Shown piece by piece: positions 46,106-60,100 of a stretch of DNA of 64,000 bases. A program made the position numbers and the translations under genes. The notes beneath the pieces are model-generated. The model searched no databases, was not told where the DNA came from, and saw nothing but the letters and a program-made list of their open reading frames with translations. The DNA comes from Tyto alba (taxonomy: Eukaryota; Chordata; Aves; Strigiformes; Tytonidae). The stretch covers positions 47,287,853-47,351,852 of the forward strand of contig NW_024881282.1 in NCBI RefSeq assembly GCF_018691265.1, given 5' to 3'. The number at the start of each line of letters is the position of its first letter. The first letter of the stretch is position 1.

Positions 46106-46717
46106 TCATATATTGACTGTTTTGTACTCCTGGTTCTGTTTTTCATGTTGACTGTGACCCCTTTGTCTTATATCAAATGCCTCATCTGCATTTGGTAGTG
46201 TTTCTTCAGTGGAAAACAGTACATTTGAATAGCCCAGGCCTTTCCACTTGTGATCACTCGGTATAATTGATTGAGAAGACAAAGTCAGAGAACCCTCCAA
46301 ATATTTTACTTCTTCAGCATTGCTTAAATTTAGCAAAAAATGACACCCTGAGAAAATGAAATGGCACGTCCTCATAAATTGCTAACTGTGATACAGATCA
46401 ATCACAGCCCTCGGTGATTACTCTTTAAACAAGTCTGTCTCACAGGCAGATTCAAAGGAATTGACTTGCTGAACGTTAACAAACAGAAGGGGAAGATCTT
46501 TTGCTTCTAACAACTTTGAAAACTCTCTTGTTGGAAAGATTGAAAGACAAATCTTTTTTTGCAGGTTGATGTGGAAAGCTAGGTTCTCCATCTTGCCCAT
46601 GCTAGGTGTGACAGTACATCCTACTACAGTCTTTGTTGAGACAGCACTCATTAAGAGAGCTGTAACAGAATGGAAGATTATTATGTAATAAACAGCTAAT
46701 TGAAAAGCAATGTGCAA
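46106..46717 (-). other. Two consecutive minus-strand frames, coding status uncertain
   Basis: A 99-codon frame (46717 to 46418) and an 89-codon frame (46375 to 46106) follow each other with 42 bases between. The first begins with a hydrophobic stretch (FQLAVYYIIIF), and the minus-strand sequence TTCCATTCTGTTACAG inside it looks like a splice acceptor. The second follows TTTCATTTTCTCAG, another acceptor-like sequence. Composition is balanced and not low-complexity. I recognise neither product. Lengths of this order are expected by chance here, so this is a candidate only. Confidence 0.2.
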
Positions 46718-48227
46718 TGAGAAAGAAATAAGTGAATGTGCTTTTCAATGATAGGGTTAGAAACGTGTGTCAGTGTGCCTTCAATGACAGTATGACAGAC
46801 AGGGGATGTAATGACTTCACAATCTTCATTTCCTGATTTATCATCCTGCCAAAGGTGAGAACATCAGAAATGTAAATGCAGCTGAACAAGTCCCCATCTT
46901 ACACAAACAGCATTGACGAGGTCCAGGTATCACCACCACCTAATTACAATACCTCCTCTGACTTATTTTTCAAGAGATGGCAGTAGAAACAGCCAGGTCC
47001 CATGCATACTGTTAACAGTAGCTTAACTGGACTACACTGCCCAGTGAGTGACTGTCATGGTAGCCCTTACTCCCTGAGGTACCCTGCTCTCTGTGAAGTG
47101 CTCAGCCAAGACTACCTTTATCTAACTTCAGAAGGGATGAACAAAAACTAGCCTACCATACTGCAAAAATATAATGGGAAATTTTATTTCTGGACCAATT
47201 TTATAATGTCCAAGTCTATGTTTGACCTATTTATGGGTGTAAAATATGTGCCTTTCCTACTTAATTTGGAATGTAAAATAAATACCTCCCAAAACAGTAA
47301 TATATAGCAAATTTATCTCATCAAAACGCACTTCGTTTTCATATATGATATAACAGCCATGAGTTTCCTTTATCATTTGAAAGCTGTTGGACAGCTCATT
47401 AAAATTGCTGTCCTTTGACCATCTCTAAGGCCTCCATCAGTTTGATGCATTATCTCAGGTATATCTCTCAACACTGACTACTTGGACTTGACAGTACTTT
47501 GCACTGCTGAACTACTATGGTATCAATTCTACTATAACAAGGACTGAGAGACCTGCACAAAAATTATGCTGGAGATCTGTTAATCAAGCCCCGGTGTCGC
47601 ATCCCTAAACCCATGAACAGCTCAATCCACTTGGTACCAATATGCAGTTCATAAGGATTCCTTGTTCCTGAGCTTTCTGAGGCAAACATGCTTTTCAGAT
47701 TATTGCAAGACTGTATTTGTCCCCAGACTTCCCGACTGATGTGTGCTGAGGGGAAAGAAGAGCTACTGTCATAGCCCTGTAGTTCTTCTCTGTGGACCTA
47801 GAGGGGTACAGACTGGCCTCAGGTAGAAAGAGGATGTCCTATTGGCAAGTATCTTTTAAAAGAGGGATTAATATATCAGCACTGAAAAAGTGCCCAAAAG
47901 CCCGTGAAATACAGTATATGCATATGTATGCATATTTCTCTAACTGATAAATGAGAAGAAAGATGGAGGAAGAGAAAAAACCATTGGCAGTATTGAGTTT
48001 GTGGGAAGACACAAATCTTCAAGCCCTCTCACAAGGCATATATCCAATCTTAGCCCTGTGTTTCTGAGAAAACATGGCTGTTCTGCCAGTGATCACTTAG
48101 CATGCAGAGGTGTGACATTTTCTTACAGTATATGCCATTTCATCACCTGCACTATGAGAAGGTCCTGAAATAAGGACACAAGCCACCAGTTTCAACTGTG
48201 CTCCTAATTACTGTTCCCTCCTGTTTC

Positions 48228-48290
48228 TGGTGAAGTCAGGGACATCTTTGCCACTGTTTTCGTGGGGACCAAAATTAGACCTTTTGTGAC
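48228..48290. repeat. Possible ancient amniote repeat fragment
   Basis: GGTGAAGTCAGGGACATC, then TTTGCCACTG, then GTGGGGACCAAAATTAG resembles in order a widespread old repeat with 'gaagtcaatgggagctttgccattgacttcaatgggagcaggat'. The match is short and diverged, and chance is possible. Confidence 0.25.
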
Positions 48291-51200
48291 CAAGAGTCCT
48301 GCAGTTAAATAATGCATCCATATATTCAGGTCATTTTGTTTTCAGGCTCATTCACAGTATGGCTAGGTTAAATGTCCTGCAGCACAGACAAAATACTTTC
48401 AGGTTATCTATTAAAAGAATCAGTGATACATCTGCAGTCATACAGAGCTGCAACAGCTGTCCAGAAACCATGTGATTTGATATATATCGTATTTTAAGTC
48501 GTAACCTTGCTTATAAAAATTTTCTCTGCCCTTGTGCAGTCTTTTGTGCTGGTTGTGGGCTTTTGTTTTTTTGTTGTTGATTTCTCAAGTGAGGTTTACT
48601 TCTTGCACTGGACTGTTTGATATGAGTAGCACAGCAGTACCTTTAAATGGAATGGTAGTTATACAGAGGAAAACGTGGTGTTGTCATCTTTCCTCCATCT
48701 GGGAGTGCTTTGCAAAAATTGCTTTTCATGAAAAAAAACCCCATTGTATCTTCTTAAGGGTGTTGGAATTCAAGTAGTAAAAGATTAGACAGAAATTTAT
48801 TTAAAAGATAATCCCTTTGTTTAAATATTCACATCCTTTAAAAATAATATAAAAGTAATGCATGTTTAAAAATTAGTAAAATATAACTTTTTTAGATGTA
48901 GTAGGTACTTTTTCATAAAACCATGTATTTGAGAATGAAAGCCATCTGATAGTTTTTGTAGCATTGTCATCTTTTTCTAAGGCAAATGTAAGAATATCTT
49001 TGTCTTCAGGAATAGCACTTCAGCATGAACTTTGAATCCCAAGCCCCAGCCATCAGCTTCTTCTTAGATTAGCTGAGTGCATTGGGTCTATTTAACCATT
49101 AGCTTTTATTGAAGGATAGATGAATATCAGTCCCTGAAGAATAGTGAATTAGCTACTGCCTTGTAGCAAAGCATTTTCTCTTTTCACTCTACAATAGGTC
49201 TGCTATAAGCACAGCTTTTCATAATACAACTAGCAAGTAAAGTGGCAGGTCTGGAGAAGAAAATGGAAATCTTTTGGAAAAAAAAGAGTCTAATGTGCAA
49301 AGGCTCTTGCTTTCATTTTAGTAACCTTAGAATAAGGTGATCTTTCCAGAGTAGACTTTTATGATAAAAGGATTTGACTGATGCTTAGCTGGTCCAAAAA
49401 TATTCTTGTGAGTATTAAACAACATATGCTTAATAGCATATAGGAAAGTGATAACGCCTCTTAGGAAAAAAAAAAAAACACTCCAAAGTCATTGAAATGA
49501 GGGATGTGAAATATGAAATACCTGAAACCTGAAATAAAGAACACGAAAAACTTGGTAAAGAATATTTACAGTAAATTAAATTATGCATTTCTGTTGCTGC
49601 ATCTATGTTTATCCCGCTTATTTTCCCTTATGCTTTCCCTCCATACGAGGCCAGATGAAATTACATCAGTTTAAGAAAAAAGATGAGTCAGATTTACTGG
49701 CTTTTTTCCTTTATTTGAAAATATCTCTGTTTACTTTGAAAGAAAAATATTAAGGCCATATTCTATTCTGTGTTAGCTCTCAGCTAAAGCTCATGCAGAT
49801 CTTGGATTTTTTTCTTTTAAATTTGAAAGGATGTTCTTTCTAAGCTAACGTAAATAAATCTCTGTGTTTTCTTCAACAGAGAACTAACAGAAAGAGGCAG
49901 GAAAGGGGCTACAGATGCTGATGCCTCAGTCCCTGATAACCACAGTAATAAAAACCTTAAAGGCAGACAACAGATGCTGTAGACATAGGAAAAAAATGCT
50001 CTCTAGGCACTACAAATCCTTTCCCCACCTTTTAAGCATCATGGCCCTTCAAATGTAGTCACTTTGTATTTTAGTGGCAGTGGGCAACCGAAAGAGAAAA
50101 AAAGCCACATGATCGGTATCTTGTATTTGAAGCAGAGAAACATGAAACAGTCTCAGGAATATAGAGGAGTGCATTTTCTCAGACTCCAGCAATGATCAAG
50201 ACAAGTGACCACATCCCAGTGACAGAAAAAAGGGTTTTAGAGGAAAGATGCAGGAAGGGAAAAAGACTGATGTCCTGGTTTTGTCTGTCCAGCAACTTGT
50301 CTCCACAAGTGACAAGCTACAATTTTTCACAACAAAAGTTACCAATGTACTAACTTTTCAAAAATCAACATGCAGATCTGAAAGACAGAGGAGACCGATG
50401 ATTCAGGTGACCTATAACATGCCCAGGGATGCTGGATGAGTGCTCATGTAATATGAGAATTCTTTGTGGTGCTATATGAGATGCCAATTTCTGTCTCATT
50501 TTCTTTGGACATTCACACCACTGGCCAGTACCTTTGCTGGTCACTCCATCCTTTGCTTTTTGATGAGAACACTGAAAGTAGAACTCCCTCAAAGAAGACA
50601 AATTTACAGATTCATGCTGTGAAGGACATATTCTTTCTCTGGAGGTGAAGGGATTGCTCCTGTGGCACCCTAAGGGCTTGGTCATTTTCTGTAATCAACC
50701 TAAGCTCAAAGACCTAGGTTTAATCCACTTGACCTTCATGACCTGGGAATCTAAGAGCCCAGTCTAAGAGACCAATAGCTCTTTGGAAATATTTCACTTT
50801 CCGTTTGTAGATATACACTAGGGAAAACAGAGGCGGCTGACCTGGTATCATAGGTCAGTTCCTAATAACAGGCCATCTTCCACTGAGTGGATTATAAGAC
50901 ACCCAGTTCAAATGGGCAGGATCTGTCAGTAGATTAGAAATAAAAACTCAAGCCCACAAATATTCCATTTGTTCTGATTCATCTGTAATCTTTTCCTTTC
51001 CTTTTGTTCTGTCAATATAAAAACATGTTTACTGCACAAAAATGAAAATAGCAATAATCAAAAGGTTGCTTCTGTTCTATTTTGCAGTTTAGGGAAATAC
51101 AGAAAAGAGTGCTTGCAGTTTCTTTCTTAGCTTTAGCTAAATCCATAGTTGAGGAGGTACAAAGTGCATCTTGCACAGTAGATATTAGACTATGATTAGA

Positions 51201-52118
51201 CAAAGCCTGCATGTGGCAGAGAAGGAAAACCACAACTTAATAATATTTCAAGTGGCAGAACACAGAAATTTGAGTGTCCACTCTTGAAGACATTTATTTA
51301 CATATATCATAGAGTGCTAAACTATATATGGAGGAACAGAACAGCATGCTAGTTAGAGAGATGGAGAGAAAAAGGAGTAGCTGTGTTATCCTGAGATGCT
51401 GTTTTCATCTAGCAAGCAGTCAAGTCTTGCTCAGAAGCTGCGCCAGCTCACCCAGCACACCTGGCTTCTCACCTTACAGAGCGTGGCAGCCCTCATCCTG
51501 ATCCTGAACAGGATCTCTGAAGGAAACCATGTGGGGAGGTAGAAAAAGTATCTCAGATTCAGAATGGGCTCTGACCTGTGTTTAACTGATAGTGTAGAAA
51601 TCTCTGTTGCATCATCCACTGAATCTAACCCATGCATGCATTAGAAGCTTTCTAAGGTTTAAAGACAAGCCTGAGATATTAAACAGTATATCAATATATC
51701 AGCCTAGGCCTTTCTCTGAACTAATGTTTAGGACTGGCCTGCTTTCCAGGTGAATGAAATCTGAGTTACACTTATCTACAGTACCAGAGTGAAGGGGAAC
51801 CTTTAAAAATATAAGGATAAACAGAATATCACTGCCCAGGGAATTAGTATTACTGTATGGGAATGAGGCATCATTGTTCAAAAAGAGTTCAGTGCCTACC
51901 AGAATTTGCTTGTGTTGCCTTGTGACTGATTAAAACCCAGATAGTGTATGAAGCAGACCTTCTCTGGACACCAACACTGTGATTTTGGTAATTTCTGAGT
52001 GCCAAAAAGTTGTAGAACAGTCTTAACTCCATAAAGGCTCCAATGTCTACTTATTTCATCCTCATGGACAACCGAGTTACTAAGCCATGAGAAGATATCC
52101 GAAAGAGAAAGTTTAATT

Positions 52119-52265
52119 TCATAGAATCATAGAGTCATAGAATAGTCTGGGTTGGAAGGGACCTTGAAGATCATTTAATTCCAAGCCCCCTGCCATGGGC
52201 AGGGACACCTTCCACTAGACCAGGTTGCTCAAAGCCCCGTCCAGCCTGGCCTTGAACACTTCTAC
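52119..52265 (-). mobile_element. CR1 LINE 3' tail, the least diverged in the window
   Basis: The plus strand reads TCATAGAATCATAGAGTCAT, then GGGTTGGAAGGGACCTTGAA, then CCTGCCATGGGCAGGGACAC, CTTCCACTAGACCAGGTTGC and CCAGCCTGGCCTTGAACACT. This is nearly the consensus reverse complement of a common avian CR1 3' end, including its short terminal tandem repeats (ATAGAATCATAGA). It is cut off at the 5' side after about 147 bases, before any coding sequence. Low divergence marks it as the youngest CR1 here. Confidence 0.95.
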
Positions 52266-53457
52266 TTTCAAACTATGATACTGAGAGCTAAGAATATGTA
52301 GCAGTAATAAACAACAATCTTATTTTTTAAATTCTAGAAGCTTCACTCCCTTACACATATATATATGTTTTAGCTTGGAAAAAATGCAAAGACATAGAAA
52401 TATTTACTTCAAATTGCAGTAGATTGATGTGGAGACTACTAGCCACAGAAAAATGATGCATTATCCTGTTCCTTCTCTTGTTTGGTGGCAGCCACAGGAC
52501 CCAGCAGCTAAGTAGAGACAGAAACATTCCTAGTGACATCTGCCTCCTTGGCAGGTTCCTCTGGCAGCTCTGGAGTCATCTCTAAGCTTGTCACATGATT
52601 AGTTTGTTGATGGGCTGCCTACAACTCCAGATTACTTGATAAAAATCATTATAAAACATCAGAGGCACATGGAATTTTTTGGATCTGTATAATAATCCCT
52701 TTGTCCAAAACAGCCAACATTTTTGAGATTGACTACATGTTGGAAAACTTTGTTTGGGCAAAGTATATTTCAGAGATGTGACGAAACATGGGCAGATTTT
52801 TATAAGTACATTTTGGCTGTTTGTATCACTTGCCTCATCCATGAATTACTCTGAAGCCAGTATTTTTGTCTGAGAGCTCTGCTGCACAAAATACAGTCCA
52901 CACAACATAATGGAAAAGCTTAAAGGGACTAGATGGCAGAGCAGCTAGAATAATCAAGTGACTGTGAAAGAACTAGCTACTATATTCATCTTCAAACTAC
53001 AAAAGGCACTGGGTTAATCAAAAAGGTAGGCACTATGTTTACTACTATAAGTGACATTTACTGTTATCTCTATTGTGTTCTTCGGCGGACACAATTTGCG
53101 TCTCTCCCATTTATTTAGATAAAAACATATTATTTGTTCAAGCGGGAGCCACAGGCCAGTTTTATAATCTTTTGCCTGAATTTTCATCCTTCTTTGCAAG
53201 CTTTGATGAGTTTCATTCATCCCAGGGACAGGGGGAGTAAGATAGTGGCCTTCTTGTAGCACTTTCTGTCTGTTTGTATGTCTGAGATTCCCTTCAAGCA
53301 ACTGCAAACAACTGCTTCATCTTCCTTGGTGTTTTCTAGGTCAATGGTTCAGAATCCTTGATCCTAGCCTTAGGACTGCAGAGATTAAACCTTTCTAGTT
53401 TAGAAGGGGCCAGGTAGGGACATTGGCCAGTTCATAGTGCCTCCCTTGCTAAGGAGC

Positions 53458-53475
53458 TTTTTTTTTTTTTTTTTT
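53458..53475. repeat. Run of 18 T
   Basis: Uninterrupted T18 followed by CCCTTTTTCATTTTC and more pyrimidines. It could be the poly(A) tail of a minus-strand retroelement, but none is recognisable beside it. Confidence 0.9.
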
Positions 53476-55742
53476 CCCTTTTTCATTTTCTCCTTACTCT
53501 TCTCCCTAAAAATTTCCACTTAATTATCCTTATGCCATTAGGCAAGATTCCTCACACTGATAAACTCAGTGTTTGGCATAATATAATGGAGCCCCTGAAG
53601 CCAGTAATTTGGAACAGAAACATCAACATGGTCTATGCTGGTACTCCTTGCTGTACCTTGGGCATATGCTTTTTTAAAATATATGTTTGGAGATAATATT
53701 TCTTTTAAATGCACATTATTTTTTCCTAGAAACTGATATAGCTTCTATTTTCTGGATGTACAAACTGCAAAACCTATATGCTTTTGGAATTTTCAAGGAA
53801 TTTTGTAATCTTCTACTCAATATTAGTTTAATCCTGCAGCCCAGTATACGACATGTGAAAACGAAAACAAACAGTCAGAGCAAATCAGGTGAACGCAACA
53901 TTGTGTCTGCTAAGGTGAGAATATTGACCTGCTGATAAATTACTTCTAAGGAGCAACATCCTGAGTTGTTATGATACTCCTCACAACAGTAATGTGTATC
54001 TCTAACCCCTCTTGAGGGGATGGCCTACAGCACTGTACTTCACACTTGCATGGGTGCTGGGGGTGGCACCCAGCGAAATACAGACTGGGAAAGCCCAGCT
54101 AGGCAAGTCTGTTCCCATTCTGCCCTGTAAGTTAATGGCTGTAGGAAATGCTGCTCACTACTGAATTCACAGTACATACATCCAAAAGCAGCATCTAACA
54201 GAGAGCTGTATTTGGTATTGTGCTCCAAAAATTAAGTGATGCAAAGTAAATCCATGCATATTTATTAGATTTGATTAAACATGCTTATCCACCATTTTTT
54301 TTAGAAGTAATAGTTCAAAACTGAGATTTTATAAGAGTTTAATTATGTTATATCCATTTCCTACTCATCCCCCAAATCTATGCAAAGCAGCATCAGTAAT
54401 TAGTCTGCCCAGTGAGATTGCTAACAAGGTCACTGATTGATAACAGAGCTTCCTCAGCTTAAACTGTGAAGTCTGAAACATAATTTCAAATAAGATCAGA
54501 CAGACTTTATCCCTCACTACTTTCAGGTCACTGTCAGTCACTGTTCTTCACTGGTGTATTTATTCTTCCAACCACAAAAATTTCAGTAATCTAAGAGATT
54601 CAGAAATGTTTTAGTAATGTATGAGACCCAAATCACCTGGAACTGGAATAGAGTTTCATGAGATCTCCTTCTAAAATGTAGATACTTTTTAACTTTACAC
54701 AGTTCAGACTGATATGCTCTGGTCTTTTCAATTTAAATCCCATTTTACTTTTTGAAAACATACATTAGATTTTCATAAAATACAATACTTAATAGATACT
54801 AAAAAAATATATAAATTTAAAGTTTTAGTCCTAGGATATGGGAGCATACTTTACTCATAGAAAACATTACGGTCACTTCAAAGTTTGTGAAAATTGACAA
54901 TGTGTTCAAATTAAGGACCTCGTAAGAATAAAGGAGTAGAAGGATGAAAATACCACACACCCACCCATGGAGCAAATGTCACTCCATCTCTTTATAAGGC
55001 AATGGGAAATGAGGATTAAGGTTAGGATTAACCTTAAAATCCTAGCTTGATTTGCATTCCCTATTTCCCTGATCCAATGAAAATTCCCTTGTTAAACTGG
55101 CAATAACCCTGATCCAGCCCCATGCTCCATGTATTTCTGTCTTTGCAATGGCCAGAAGTAACAGCTAGACTACTCTAATTTATAGGCAACTAGTAATATC
55201 TAGTAAGAAAAGCTCTGATTTTAATTAAAATGTAATTCTCATCCACAATCAGTATCAGGTACACATAGGCAACAATAATAAATCACTTGTAATTGGTCTT
55301 ATTCTCAGCTAATTGCCATATAGCTCTCAATCTAAAAAATAAGCCGATTCACAAGAACATGGATGTTTCAGGATGTCAATTAAAAAACACCCACAGAAAT
55401 AGCGAAAAGAGTCAGTGGAGCTGTTCTGCAAATGGTTATGGACTCAACAGTTTGTGGCGACAATTCCACTAAAGTCAGTGGGACAAGAACTGAGCATTAT
55501 CTGTATGGAAGCCTAGGTGGGTATTCACTATCCCACTTTTGTTGAAGCTCAGCAGTGATGTCTGACAGTAAAGTGGCTCAGGGTGTTACAATTCTGGTAG
55601 GTCTTTTGACAATCTTTGAAGGTACCTCTCTACCTACTCTTCCAAAGATATCCACTTTACATTAAGTCTTTTTAATTACTTCTTTTCTCCATTGATTGCA
55701 GTCTCACTGACACAGGCTAAAGAAGTGCTTTACAATCAAAAT

Positions 55743-55798
55743 ATAGAACCTTGAAAAGGACAAAATTAGTATAGAACCTTGAAAAGGTCAAAATTAGT
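55743..55798. repeat. 28-bp tandem duplication
   Basis: ATAGAACCTTGAAAAGG followed by ACAAAATTAGT is repeated head to tail with one substitution (A to T). This suggests a fairly recent local duplication. Confidence 0.9.
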
Positions 55799-56052
55799 TT
55801 AGCACATTACAATAATTTCCAAGATTACATTAAAAGTCCAAATCCTGATGCCTTGTTCAGTGAAAAAAATTATAATACTAAATATAAAATGCACAACAGG
55901 ATTCCATTCTCTTGATAAGAGGCCACAAAAGACTGGCAAATGATCCCATAATTACAGAGTAAAATGTAGTACAGAGGTTTATGTAAGAGAACATTACATT
56001 GGGAAAGTCAGTCATTTAAAACTAAAGAAATAGTCAGAATTATGTTCCAGCA

Positions 56053-56152
56053 TGGCCTTTGGGAAACATGCTGTAACTGACCCTTCTCTGAGCAAGGGGG
56101 TTGATTTCTAGTGGTCTCTTCCAACTTCAACTATTCTGAGATTTTGTGATTC
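56053..56152 (+). mobile_element. CR1 LINE 3' tail (plus orientation)
   Basis: GGCCTTTGGGAAACATGCTG, CTGAGCAAGGGGGTTGATTT, then GTGGTCTCTTCCAACTTCAA and CTATTCTGAGATTTTGTGAT follow the sense-strand end of CR1, where 'gagcagggggttggac ... ggtcccttccaacctcaaccattctgtgattctgtgatt' is expected. Only about 100 bases remain. It is the only CR1 fragment in the window pointing in plus orientation. Confidence 0.85.
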
Positions 56153-57103
56153 CTTCAAATATACCCCCTATGCACAAGCATTATATATTCAGACATAATT
56201 ACAAGGTGTCATGCTATTATTTTCCACAGGAATCCTGACCTGTTCAGGGGCTGATCTAAAGTTCACTGAAGGCCACAGGAGTTTTTCCAATGGACTACAG
56301 TAGGCTTCAGCAAAAATCCACAACTCGTATGGTGGATGGTATCTCTTGAATGAGGGAAAAAGACTGACTTTGGCTTTGGAACAATAAACACAGCAGCACA
56401 GAGCAAGACAACAAGGAGTACAATTGCTGTCAATGCAAATGTTATTTACCAACAGCTAGAACATTAAATAAATTTAATTAGTTGTTAGTTAACCAATATA
56501 CTAAATACTTAATTTTATTCACTGCTCAGTGAGTGAAGCTCTGAATTTATGTTTGTATTCAATACATGACATTATGTGCCCTGTCTGTTTTGAATCAGGA
56601 TTTGTTTTGAATTACTTCAGTATCAATTTAAAATAACTTTTTTACCTTCAACTGAACTATTCCAGATTTATGCTGACCTGAATGTAACAGAACTGGGCCC
56701 ATGGTCAGGGAGGAATCAGCTGGGCTGTCATCTCTTTCATGATGGTTGAGTGTGTAGTAAACATGGAAGTTAGTCTTTCATAGTGATTTATTCAGGGTTT
56801 GCAGTGCTTTAAGCTGCCAACATAACACTCAATACTGAAAAAGCTTTATGATAATTGACTGGAACATCCTCCCTGCAAATAATGAACAATAAAGTATTTC
56901 TTCTTTCATAGCTACCTAATTTTAACTTTGTCTTTTGATTACTTTGCCCACATGACAGTTCTTTCTCTCCCTTCTCATCTAATGCACCATCTGTTAAGTC
57001 ATTTGAGATCCAGCTCTCCATCCAGTGAGTGGTGTTTCATGAAATTGTGTTTTTCCATTAGTTTGTGTTTCTATAAAACACCTAGTTTAAACAATAACCC
57101 AGT

Positions 57104-57104
57104 A

Positions 57105-57135
<31 letters not shown>

Positions 57136-57155
57136 CAAAACAAAACAAAACCAAC
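57104..57155. repeat. (AAAAC)n microsatellite
   Basis: Eight or so CAAAA units after a short A run. Both the KQNKT-type frame on the plus strand and the FCFVL-type frame on the minus strand arise from it. Confidence 0.92.
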
Positions 57156-60100
57156 AAAAGAGTGAGGAATTGTTGCTGCTTAACTCCAGGAGACTGGGGA
57201 GCCAATACTGAGACTTCAAAAAACATTCCTCTGCAGAAAGCAGAGTATACTTTCTGGATTTGAGTCCAATTAATTTCTTTTATCTTTTGGCTTTGTAGAC
57301 ATTTTGTGGAAAGTCTGAGAGAAGTTGTTGAAGAGTTGATAGAAGAAAGCACCTTAGTTTGCCTTGTGCTTGTCTCCTCTTGTTTCCTATGACTTATTAC
57401 ACTTACTAATTCAGTTTATCTCAGCTCAGGTATTGAATTCTTGGCATATAAATGGCTAATCTGCCCTGTAACCTTACAGTCAAAAGCAACAGAGCCTTAA
57501 ACCCTGACTGTGGTCACTAGCAGCTATGAAGAATAGATTTGTAGTAATGGGAGTAGCTACTACTGAGTGCCACTGCCACAAAAAGCTGGTATTTTCTAAG
57601 TTTATCAATCAAGTTAATTGACCACTACAAAGCTTTCAGAAATATACTGAGTGCTATATAGCAGCACCAAAAGCATATTAAAGCCTCAACAGAAGCAAAT
57701 TTTAAAATTTCAATACCATGAGGAAGCTCTGCATCTTTTGCTAGAGACCCAAGGCTTTTTTTTTCTTGGAAAAGAATACAAGTTTTTATCTTCAGGATAT
57801 CATGAATCTAGAGGTAATGAAAGTTTTAAGGCTAGTGGTCTTTTGTCTATAGGGAGTAAATTTTGCTTTTGTCTTTTATAAGCAACACGTATATGTCAGT
57901 ATGCTATATAACTGAAAATTTCTGACCAGAAGTATCAATGCTTGCTAGTTTATCTTACTTTCAAGCACAGAGGGAAAGATACCGAAATGGAATTCCCTCA
58001 GTAACAATAAACTAAAATTGTACCATATTTTATTTTGATGACACATTGTATTATTTCAGTTGCCTTCTCACCTTATCTTCCTAGTGGAACAATTGCCTTT
58101 GGAAGACTGACTCATATAATGAAAAGCAAGAAACACAGGAACTCAGCCAGAAGATAGTTCAGAGTCAGAAAAAATAAACAAGGAATTGCATTTTTTATAA
58201 ATTACAAACAATAAACTATTGCTAGTATTAAACAGTGTAAACTTAACCTTGAATATCTACAACATTTTTAAAACACTAAAAGGTAACCAAAACTGGAAAA
58301 TTTATTCATATTAACTTTTGAAAAACAAGATTCAGAGATCCACTGCAGTATTTTAGCCTGCTATCGAAACTTCAGGCAGAACCAGAGGGGTTAGACCAGA
58401 AGCTACAGGAGCCTGCCAGCTCATCACTTGATTTTGTCCCTAAATGAAACAACTTCCATTACTAGGATAATTTAAATCAAATTTCTTAAATTAGGAACTG
58501 TGTTAAGTCTGCAATGTGAAAAAATCATGAGTTGTTTTCAAGGTAGACTAATAATGGCTTATATACTGTCACTATTGTGATATTCAGGATACTTGCTCTG
58601 TACCTCATTTTGCATCATCATGTCACAGTGATACTTTTGCGTAGTCTTTCCATTGTTAAGAAGTAATATGAGTGGAAATGGCTAGTTAATGATCTTCAGC
58701 ATCTTCCAACCTTTCCAGGACCTTCCACGTGGATTCAAAAAGATCAAAACATGACCAGAGAAGGCTTGGGAGTTCTTAGATATGTAGGAGCAAATAATCT
58801 TTATGCTGCATCATGTTTACATGCTTTCAGTGGGACTGCAGAACACTCATCTGACAGAAGATCTTAACTATAGCTATACCCAAGACAAACTGTAATACAC
58901 ATATCCTTATTTTTGATTTTTTTTTTCATTACTTTGGTCCTTCCCAACCACTGTGACAGATCTCACTGATAAGGCGTAAGTCAGATGAAAAAGGTGCTAG
59001 TCTAAGCTAGCAAGCAAATCCTGGTCTGCGTTTGCACCATGGGAAAGAGCTGAGATGTTGCAGCCATGGGTTAGAAAAGAAAGGTGGAAGGCAAGAAGTT
59101 GGGGATAATGTGTAGTACAATACTACTCTTCTATCAACTGACTGTTGTGATGGCCAATGTTAGCTAGTCATTGGTTTAGACAAGCACTGGATAGAATTTG
59201 ATTTATTTGCTCAGTAGTGTAGAAAATGTTAGTCTGCCACTTAATTTCTTTCTCACCAACAGTCAAATCTGGATGCAAGGATAACTTTCAGATTATTGGC
59301 TTACCCCAGGAAAAGCATGATTTTCTGATGATCCAGGCTGCTTGAAGTTCTCTTTTTCTTCCATGTTATGCTGTATGGGTAAGGTCAGAGCAAGTGTTTA
59401 TATTATAGCAGGCTCCTGAGTCTCATCCCTGAATGGGAAACATCTCAGCAAGAATCAATGGGAGACAAGGAACATAGCTTGCCACTGCACAGGACTACCA
59501 TGCCCTATCCTTTCCACTACACCACTTTTGCCTGTTGGAAATATGACAGTCCTACCAATCTGGATCTCTTCTTCCTGTGAAGGATTTCTATGCATTAGAC
59601 CTAGTTCTCTTTGACTTGTCTGTGATAGTGCTGTTTCTCATGAAAGAATGATAGCAGTCATTAGTTATCATGTATATTTGTTCTACTAATCCATGCTCTC
59701 TAGGCATTCCTGAAAGTGGTTAAACTAGTAACAGTATGAGTGGTGCTACTGTCCAGAACCTGAAATTCTTTTATTTTCTTGTCTTCCCAGAATCTCCAGC
59801 AGCTCCACGTCTTCTTTTAAAAAACGTGTGGGAAGGTGGGAAGTCTTTATCTTTAGTGCCATTAAAGCATGGATCAGAAGGCCTCCAGCTACTGTATTAT
59901 CTGTAACTTTTTGCTTAATAGAATATATGGTCGGAAAGGAAGGCAGAATATAGCAAAACCAAATATTTGCCAATACAGTCAGTCAGCGTTCATGGTTTTT
60001 CTTCATTTTGTCTGTTCTAAAGGGAACTTTGTTAACCAAGTGAAACTGGGAGATCAGCTATATGTCGATGAATATGTTTCTCATTCCTCCATTCCATCCC

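Larger units (their letters stand above)
41071..52118. other. Sequence without a supported gene
   Basis: Eleven kilobases with no gene I can defend. Two stop-poor patches at 42008-42773 and 46106-46717 are described separately. A fragment near 48228-48290 (GTGAAGTCAGGGACATCTTTG ... CGTGGGGACC) faintly recalls another ancient amniote repeat. A-runs occur at 44507 and 49466. No CR1 or LTR ends were seen. Confidence 0.55.
52266..56052. other. AT-rich sequence without a recognisable gene
   Basis: Contains an 18-base T run at 53458-53475 continuing into a pyrimidine-rich stretch, a small hairpin at 55012-55043 (AGGATTAAGGTTA / TAACCTTAAAATCCT) and a 28-bp tandem duplication at 55743-55798. The longest frame is 97 codons, without features. 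Confidence 0.6.

Noticed and set aside
56928..57263. 111-codon plus-strand frame with a KQNKT repeat
   Set aside because: The repeat is coded by the AAAAC microsatellite. The rest shows no similarity that I recognise.
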